Source: Silene noctiflora (Eukaryota; Streptophyta; Magnoliopsida; Caryophyllales; Caryophyllaceae). From it: DNA of 23,706 nt. A program made the translations under genes and the position numbers. Below, one piece after another: positions 17,379 to 23,706 of this stretch (positions are counted from its first letter, which is position 1; every line of letters begins with the position of its first letter). The notes under the pieces are model-generated. The model was not told the origin of the DNA, searched no databases, and saw only the letters and a list, made by a program, of their open reading frames with translations. Location of the stretch: NCBI GenBank assembly GCA_009801015.1, contig VHZZ01024037.1:1-23706 (forward strand), written 5' to 3'.

Positions 17379-20264
17379 CTGAAATGCCTACTTTATCCTC
17401 TACAAATCACCATCAGCTGTGCGTACGCCTTCTCGATTAGCATGGCCAAATCTTGAATTCGCAAAAGCATATGACACCGCAACAAGGACAAAAACACCAA
17501 CCACCATTGAAAACAGCTGAAAGTTTGCAAGCAATTCTCCTCTGATTTGGTTATCTGCTGAGTGGCAAGCAATCTCATTTCCATTGAGTTGACAGCCATC
17601 GGGCATCATAGGGCCGTAAAGAGTAAAGGCAGTCTGATAAAACCAAAGGCCTTGAAGAGCAATTGCCATGCTATTAGATAAGTCGATAGGGAAACTTGAG
17701 GGAACAAGAGCACCAAGAACACTAGTTAAGACACACAGGCCTATCAAGAGAACAAGGATATAGTGGTAATAGCCTTCCAGGCCTTTATGATTTGTCGAGT
17801 GGAAATAAAATAGCAGGTATTCCGACGAGAATGCTGTGGCACCGACCAAACAAAGAGCTCCATCAGGCAAGGGTAGTAAACTGAAAAAAGAACATGAAAA
17901 ACCATAAGCAGATCATTTTTAAAATACGTGTCATTACGGTGTGAAACTGTGAATAGTGGTATATAATATGTTACTCCGATTCTTCATATATCTCATGCAC
18001 CTCTTTCTGACACACTACCCTATGTTGAAGGGATTTTATTTTGTCTTGGGAGGAGGAAATAGATCACTCCACGTTCCTCTCAATTTCCCTTCAATTCAAT
18101 TTCGCTAATCAAATAAATGTAATTGTTTCTCTCCTTATTCTGTCAAACTCCTTGCATCCAAACAAAGGGTTAGATGGTAAGAACTAAGAAGCTATCTCAA
18201 CCAATTGAAAGCCTTAATCAATTACCGGTTTCTAAGATAGATTTACAAATAAAAGAAACTTTCTCTAACACCACTTGCACGATTCCCCTTCCTTCTAACC
18301 ACGAAATGGAACTCACTATCAGAGTAAGAAAAATACCAAGCTAAATAGATGTCAATTACATCTGAAAAGTTTATAAAAATAAAACTAAGCCATTTCCTAT
18401 AACAGTCTACATTAATATAAATTCCTGCAATATTAAATTCTATTTAAGAAACTGTTCTTAACTTTGATGCTTATATTGGCTCATGTCAGATCCCCACCAA
18501 TGCGTTGCAAAATCTTCTTGCATATATAACGCCAATAACGCAGAAAACTCTGAAGCATATCTAGGCACTAAAGCACTTCTAATAGACCAAATTTCCAACT
18601 ATTTGTCCAATTATACGCAGAAGAAAAAAGAGAGGAGTAAGAAAAGTGTAGTTCACAAGTTTCACGCCCTAACTTAGTGGCCGAGGATGACAAATCTCAC
18701 CAACTACACTGGAAAAATAAGAGGATATCACAAGAAACTACTATGCAGTAACCATCATCACTTTGATATCCTCAGTGGTTGCGATAGGGGTATCTACTAT
18801 CTAGGACAAATATTCCCTACACATGGATGGCCTAAAAAAACAGAGCTTGTACATAAGAAAGGAACATGTCCAAAGCAACACTTTGTAATAAAGTTTGTAA
18901 CAAAATTTGTCCAAAACACAGCTCTTTCCACCTCCATCTCTTAAACGCTTCTCCAACCGATTCACAAAGAGTTACAAAGTATCATTTTCCTTTTCCGCTG
19001 ATTGTCATAGTCACTTACCATTCGGGTTAGTCTTTTAGTTACAAAGGACCACATTGCTCATTTGTCCATTTGTACCTTTGTTACCAATCTTACCGCGTTA
19101 TAATTGTTTTTCTTAGTTATTGTGCAAGGAAATAATAAACTTTTCCAAATACGAGGGATTACATCCTTTCTAGAAATGTCCCACTTAGATGTCCACCTTC
19201 CAATAAAGTCAACACTGATGTGATAACTTTTATCACCCGCTTTCACACATAAAAGTAGGATATATATAGTGGATATCTAACTAATTACTATTATTAAGCA
19301 CAATGTTAATGTGGTCCGAACCAAATCTGAAGTCTTCCTATTCCAAATTTCTTCCTATAATCCCCTTTGTTAGTGAAAAACAACAAGTTGTTGACTAACA
19401 TAATTATTTTGATGATAATCCACGTCATCGTTATGGACTAGTTTTCGATGAGGCTTACATTACAGTATTACACTACAAACATACAAGTTTCATATTACCT
19501 TCTTTTAAGGGGTGGGAAAAGGGTGGAAAAGAGAATTCAGATTCTTCACCAACTCTTTTGAGAAATCACCTTTTTTCTAAGTGCTTTTAGAGCCATTATT
19601 AAAATAGTACTTCAAAGATTTATCATGCTCAAATTATTGATATTTCATGTTTAAGTTCATCATAATTCCTTTTTCACATAAAAGCATTTGCTTTACGGTC
19701 TTACGGAAAATATGAGTTACTAAAAACAAAAGCAAAGTTCTAACCAGTAGAAAGGTTAAGCTATAAATTAAGAAATTCTCAAAAGTTGCACACCAATTTC
19801 AGGTTTGACACGAACTAGCCAATCCGATCAATGACCACACCATATCATACCAAATTCTTCTATAACACAACAATTAAAAGATATTTCATAGTAATTAACA
19901 AAGCAAGGCAAACCAACCTGGTTTCCACCGAGACGAGAGCAACGAGGCCATAGATGAAGAACATGATGAGCATTCCAGAGTGTTCAAAGTTGTTCATATG
20001 ACTCGGATTCAAGATCCCATTTACAAAGTACTTAAGATGAGGAGCATACACAAGCTCTATGCACAAATCAATGAAAGCACCAATCACCACCATATACAAC
20101 TCCAAGTATCTAAGCCTTCCACCGAATCCCGGTACCGGATTCCATGTCCGGACCCGAAAAGTCTTTGGACTCGTAACGTATCTATATACACTACACCACA
20201 TATGCCATAATCCCACCATCAGAAACAATGTACCTGGAACTACATGACCTTTAAATGATCCCAT
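17379..20264 (-). CDS. DUF716/TMEM45-like seven-pass membrane protein, gene 2
   Basis: Coding exons are 20264-19918 and 17880-17400 on the minus strand (347 + 481 nt = 275 aa plus stop). The intron of 2037 bp has GTTGGT and TTTTTTCAG sites, and the join codon is AG|T (Ser), at the same place and phase as gene 1. The protein starts [20 protein letters not shown]. The second exon reads [20 protein letters not shown], then the His-rich [17 protein letters not shown] and [20 protein letters not shown]. Seven hydrophobic segments match those of gene 1. The C-terminal tail is longer and acidic (ending GVRTADGDL). The exon continues 21 nt past the TAG (17402-17400) to a candidate 3'-UTR donor at 17378. 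Function is unknown beyond membership of the plant DUF716/TMEM45 family. Confidence 0.9.
17881..19917 (-). other. Intron of DUF716 gene 2
   Basis: The intron is 2037 bp against 515 bp in the paralog, so insertions have enlarged it. A possible MITE of about 150 bp lies at 18018-18169 (CCCTATGTTG at one end; CCAAACAAAGGG at the other, with CTA and TTA at its edges), but the ends match poorly. Two small plus-strand open frames near 18483-18944 show no family features and are ignored. Confidence 0.5.
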
Positions 20265-20461
20265 CTCTTCACAATTCCAAGTTTTTCCTTAATGGGTATC
20301 ACTAAACTCTTTCATCAAACCCTTATATCCCTTTCTAAGATCCCTTTATACCATCAAAATCACCAATAATTTCCAACCTGTAACATTCAAGAAACCACAC
20401 AATTCATGTCAATCTTTCTATCTTTTCAATCATATTCCATACCTTTTTTAGAAACAATAGG
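20265..20461 (-). promoter_or_regulatory. Upstream region and leader of DUF716 gene 2
   Basis: This is the sequence just upstream of the start codon at 20264. It is AT-rich, and I see no clear TATA box at a normal distance. No regulatory motif can be supported. Confidence 0.25.
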
Positions 20462-20572
20462 TTTTGCTTAAAACCGTCTTCAAGTCAAACCCTCCTTTTA
20501 TCATTACCTTATTTAAATCGGTTGTGAGCGCGGTTTTAACTTAGGACGATCTTAACCAAGAATTTGCGTTTT
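20462..20572. mobile_element. Decayed small MITE related to the Mutator-type family
   Basis: The left end TTTTGCTTAAAACCGTCTTC and the right end GGACGATCTTAACCAAGAATTTGCG are imperfect inverted repeats of about 25 bp. The CTTAAG..AAGAATTTG(T/C)G ending is shared in style with the MULE MITE at 22491-22686 and the remnant at 3210-3254. No convincing target duplication is seen. Confidence 0.4.
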
Positions 20573-20909
20573 AAGAGAACTGATGTTTACAACCAATATC
20601 ATCTAATAATCACAAAATAGATGATTGAACAACTTTGTAGACATGATGGAATCATAAAGTTGAATTCTTTATACAGCCAAAAGTCAGGGTTGGATACAAC
20701 AAAGAGTCAAAATTGATGGGTTTGAAGTTCCAAAGTGTACAGATATCTTAACAATACAGTTAGGTAGCAGAATCATACACATTAAAATTAGACAATGCAT
20801 TGAATTTTAGTTATGTACTACTGCTAATAATGTAAAGGACCCAGAAAAATATAGAACCAAGAAACCGCAAAATACAGACAAAAATAATCATATTGCTAAA
20901 TAAGTAGTA

Positions 20910-20992
20910 TCTCCGGGTTAATAATTTATTTACCTTTGAATAAAATACCGGTTTCACGTAATAGGAAAAAGGTAAACAAAAGACGGAAAGAG
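20910..20992. mobile_element. Short Stowaway-like MITE (83 bp)
   Basis: TA, then TCTCCGGGTTAATAATTTAT and TTACCTTTGAA, a short centre, then AAAAAGGTAAACAAAAGACG and GAAAGAG followed by TA. The termini are inverted repeats with the order CTCCG...TTTACCTTT. The small size suggests internal deletion. Confidence 0.5.
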
Positions 20993-21230
20993 TATTATTA
21001 TATGAATAAAGAAATAATTTGTACTTACAGTTGAATGAATGAATGAAGAATGATGATGAAAGAAGGATCTCATAAAATAAAAAGTAAGTAATAATACCTA
21101 GAAAAGGCAAGGAAATCCAAGAGTTGTTAAGGAGGTGTGGGTTTCATGGGAAAGAGATGACAAAATGGACCGCTTTTAAATCATCATAATCAAATCATTT
21201 TTTTCTTTTGTAATACGGAGTACTTCCTTG

Positions 21231-21426
21231 CACAAATTGTCTTGAAGACGGACACTATTCGTCACAAGCTGAAAACGGATAGTGTCCCTCTCACAATATG
21301 CAAGTGGTACCAAATATGGATGCTCCATTTTCCACCTACTTAACATCCCACTTGCTTTATTGTGAGAGGGACACTATCCGTCATCAACTTATGACGGATA
21401 GTGTTCGTCACAAACAAGACCCTTTC
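21231..21426. mobile_element. Mutator-type (MULE) MITE with palindromic ends, copy 1
   Basis: A 196-bp element flanked by a perfect 9-bp duplication ACTTCCTTG (21222-21230 and 21427-21435), the target-site size of Mutator-like elements. It begins CACAAATTGTCTTGAAGACG. Each end holds an inner palindrome (GGACACTATTCGTC against AACGGATAGTGTCC, then CCTCTCACAATATGCAAGTGG), and these end blocks are inverted copies of one another. There is no coding content. The intact target duplication argues for a fairly recent insertion. Confidence 0.85.
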
Positions 21427-21563
21427 ACTTCCTTGTTACTTAGTTGTTTACAATGCCAGCCTTCGTTATCTGTCAGCATATCATCAAGTAATATTTATCG
21501 TTCATAATTTATAGGCGTTGACTTCATTATCATCACTTTAATAGTATTGTTTATCATCTACTA

Positions 21564-21816
21564 GGGTCGTATGAATTAGCTTAATGCGATATTGTTTGGT
21601 TGCCCATTTTATGGGAATTACAACTTTCCAAAGAACTCTAATTCCTCCATAGCGTAAGAAGTTGCTTACCTAACCCCCTTGGTAAGCGCAACTTCCCACA
21701 TGAATTCACTTCCTACATGACAACCAACCAACAATTTTGCAATTCACATGAATTACAAATTCACATGAACTTAACTTTCTGGGAATTTCATCTTCCCGTG
21801 TTGAACCAAACAACCC
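21564..21816. mobile_element. PIF/Harbinger (Tourist-like) MITE, copy 2, inverted and shorter
   Basis: The reverse complement matches most of the element at 3738-4045: TTGTTTGGTTCAACACGGG, GAAGTGAATTCATGTG, GGTAAGCAACTTC, and CCATAAAATGGGCAACCAAA. About 55 bp of the 3' inner end is missing or replaced. CTA occurs at 21561-21563 and 21817-21819, consistent with a 3-bp target duplication around GGGTCGT...CAACCC. It lies about 1.3 kb upstream of DUF716 gene 2. Confidence 0.75.
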
Positions 21817-21999
21817 CTAGGTTATAACAACGTTCATGACTTTATTAATTCAGATTAATTAAGATTTTAGGACTTATTTTAGAGTTAATTTAGGACTTAT
21901 TTTAGAGTCACTATACACTATTGGAGTAGTATTTATATGGATTTCATGGTGTAAATTGATGAATTTTTATGAAAAAGTGATTTTTTTTTTTTCTTGGGG

Positions 22000-22440
22000 T
22001 ATGCAATCTAAAGTCGGCAAGTCTGACCCAACTCGAACTCAAACAAACCAGAGAATATTGAAACCCGAAATCGACCCGATGACGACCCGTAACCCGACAT
22101 GACTCGATGATCAGTGACCGATCCCGACTCAGACCCGATTAAATTGATGATCCGACAATTACTAACCTTAATATTGATCAAAATGAAAGTGACTTTTTGT
22201 TTAGATTGATATGTGTGACTTAATAATGAAATAACTAAAACTAATAATGGTGAAAAAATAATTTTAATGATAAAAATTTAACGTAATGCGACAAAGTAAC
22301 CGAACCCGATAATGACCTGAACCCAACCCGATAACGACCCGAAAAGTGAGGCTGACCCGATATGGACCCGAACTCAATATGTTCCGAACTCGACTTGACC
22401 CTACTCAAACCCGACCCAACTGACCCGATTGACATCTCTA
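22000..22440. repeat. Degenerate GACCCG-rich repeat, possible hAT remnant
   Basis: Two stretches (about 22020-22140 and 22300-22435) consist of variants of GACCCGA and AACCCGAC, separated by AT-rich sequence. The right edge ...GACCCGATTGACATCTCTA reversed reads TAGAGATGTCAATCGGGTC, which resembles the ends of plant hAT elements. No matching 8-bp target duplication is seen and the left end is poor. The short minus-strand reading frame across it is a by-product of the repeat. Confidence 0.45.
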
Positions 22441-22490
22441 ATACAATCCGGTTTAATCGGATTTCAACCGAACAAGACTAATAACTAATA

Positions 22491-22686
22491 CAAAGCGTCT
22501 TGCTTTTGACGGACACTATCCGTCACAAGCTGAAGACGGATAGTATCCCTCTCAGAATAAGGCAAGTGAGAGGGCAAGTGGGGGAGAAATGGAGCACCCA
22601 TGGATAGTGCCACTTGCATATTGTGAGAGGGGCACTATCCGTCTTCAACTTGTGACGGATAGTGTCGTCTTCAATGAGAATTTGTG
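22491..22686. mobile_element. Mutator-type (MULE) MITE with palindromic ends, copy 2, inverted
   Basis: 196 bp, the same length as copy 1, and flanked by a perfect 9-bp duplication TAACTAATA (22482-22490 and 22687-22695). The sequence reads in the opposite orientation to copy 1: CACAAATTCTCATTGAAGACG is at its right end in reverse complement. Each arm contains GACGGACACTATCCGTC-type and GACGGATAGT(G/A)TCC-type blocks that can pair within the arm or with the other arm. The centre shares (G)TGCTCCAT with copy 1. There is no coding content. Confidence 0.85.
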
Positions 22687-22872
22687 TAACTAATAAGTAA
22701 TAAGGCAATAAAGTCATTTTTATGTCACATGAAGTACATACGGAGTCTTTCTTGGCATTAGTCATTGGGGCACGCCCTAACGGGCGCGATATTTTATATT
22801 GTTATATTACCGTTTATCTACAATTGTATTAAAGTTAGTGTCTAATTTGTGAAAATGGGTGATAACACCTAT

Positions 22873-22873
<1 letters not shown>

Positions 22874-22911
<38 letters not shown>
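22874..22911 (+). repeat. Poly-C run of 38 bases
   Basis: Thirty-eight uninterrupted C residues (poly-G on the other strand) sit at the exact left edge of the polypyrimidine tandem array. Such runs are rare in plant DNA, can form G-quadruplex or i-motif structures, and are hard to sequence, so the length should be treated as approximate. Confidence 0.95.
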
Positions 22912-23706
22912 TTTTATTTCTCTCTCCTTTTTCTCTCCAACGTCGTCTCATCCTAAACCACTTCCCCCTTTTCATCCTCGTGGTCCTCCTACTTACTTTC
23001 CCCTTCTTCCATTTACTTCCTCCTCCACTTACTCTTATATTATGCCTCCTCTAATTTTTCATCGTACTCCTCCTTCGTATCTTCCCTTTATTCTTCCTAT
23101 CCTTTCTCTTTCCTCATCTTCATCTCCCTTGCCTTTTCCCTCTCCCTCGCCCTCTTATTTCTCTCTTCTTTTTCTCTCCAACGTCATCTCATTCTAAACC
23201 ACCTCCCCCTTTTCATCCTCGTGGTCCTCCAACTTAACTTTCCCCTTCTTCCATTTACTCTCCTCCTCCACTTACTCTTATATTATGCCTCCTCTAATTT
23301 TTCCTCGTACTCCTCCTTCATATCTTCCTTTTCTTCTTCCCATCCTTTCTCTTTCCCATTCCTCTTATCACTCGTATCTATACATTGCTCTCTCTCTCCT
23401 GGACTTTTACTCTCTTTTTGAACCTCCATCCCTTTCCTTTTCCTCTTCCCTTATACCTTCCACGTCTCTCATCCTCCCCTTATATATCCGGTATTTCCCC
23501 TCCTGCACTTCCTCTCGTATTATGACTCCTCCCATTTTCTCCTCGTATTACTTCATATCTTCCCCTTTATCCACCCCATCCCTTCCTCTTTTCGTTTCCT
23601 CTTTATCCTTCACATCCTTCCATTTCCCTCTACATACCTCTTATTCTTTCTCCATATTCCCTATACCGGTCTCCATCTTTTTCCCTTTTCCTCCATCAGT
23701 ATTCTC
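22912..23706 (+). repeat. Polypyrimidine tandem array with about 240-bp period
   Basis: The plus strand is almost all C and T. Corresponding marks recur: TTTTCATCCTCGTGGTCCTCC at about 22970 and 23211 (offset 241), ATTATGCCTCCTCTAATTTTT at 23039 and 23282, and a diverged ATTATGACTCCTCCCATTTT at 23519 (offset 237). So there are two clear copies and a decayed third, and the array continues to the window edge. Proline- and serine-rich open frames across it follow from the base composition and are not genes. Confidence 0.85.

Noticed and set aside
20811-21110. 99-codon hydrophobic minus-strand frame
   Set aside because: It spans the short Stowaway-like MITE at 20910-20992 and AT-rich DNA, and it has no recognisable domain.
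22773-22790. Small GC hairpin CGCCCTAACGGGCG
   Set aside because: It is a lone short inverted repeat in AT-rich DNA with no associated feature, too little to support a call.
22859-23421. Proline-rich and serine-rich open frames, extensin-like at first sight
   Set aside because: They follow directly from the C run and the CT-rich tandem repeat. No signal peptide with SPPPP periodicity is present and the frame is not kept between repeat copies.

Overview
This is a piece of plant nuclear DNA, most likely from a dicot of the order Caryophyllales (the spinach, beet, quinoa and Silene group). The evidence is AT-rich DNA with spliced genes and GT-AG introns, a plant-type MOB1 gene, plant DUF716 membrane-protein genes, and many small transposons of plant type. 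The order-level guess rests on the style of the MITEs (short TACGGAGTA footprints, GACGGATAGTGTCC palindromic elements) and is an inference. There is no sign of prokaryotic organisation.

Layout. 1-3700: non-coding and repeat DNA around a short minus-strand reading frame (890-1444) that I read as an XS-domain protein of the SGS3/IDN2/FDM type, broken by one in-frame TAA. 3738-4045: a PIF/Harbinger (Tourist-like) MITE. 4438-11017 (+): a complete seven-exon MOB1 kinase-activator gene, 214 aa, with all four zinc ligands. Its introns carry SINE-like and Stowaway-like insertions. 11366-11955: a diverged 330-bp direct duplication between the converging genes. 13914-12586 (-) and 20264-17400 (-): two tandem, same-strand, two-exon genes for seven-pass DUF716/TMEM45-like membrane proteins (270 and 275 aa). 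Each seems to have an extra intron in its 3' UTR. Between and inside them lie several SINE-like RNA polymerase III promoters and an 854-bp element with 111-bp inverted ends.

20900-23706 is transposon- and repeat-rich: a short Stowaway, two 196-bp Mutator-type MITEs of one family in opposite orientation with perfect 9-bp target duplications, a second copy of the PIF/Harbinger MITE, a GACCCG-rich degenerate repeat, a 38-base C run, and a roughly 240-bp tandem polypyrimidine repeat running off the window end.

The genes do not form a pathway. MOB1 acts in Hippo/NDR-type kinase signalling; the DUF716 pair is a local tandem duplication of membrane proteins of uncertain function. MOB1 and the first DUF716 gene converge tail to tail. 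I found no clearly new molecular system. The best points for follow-up are the interrupted XS-domain gene, the conserved 3'-UTR intron of the DUF716 pair, the four-fold palindromic MULE MITEs and the poly-C/polypyrimidine array.
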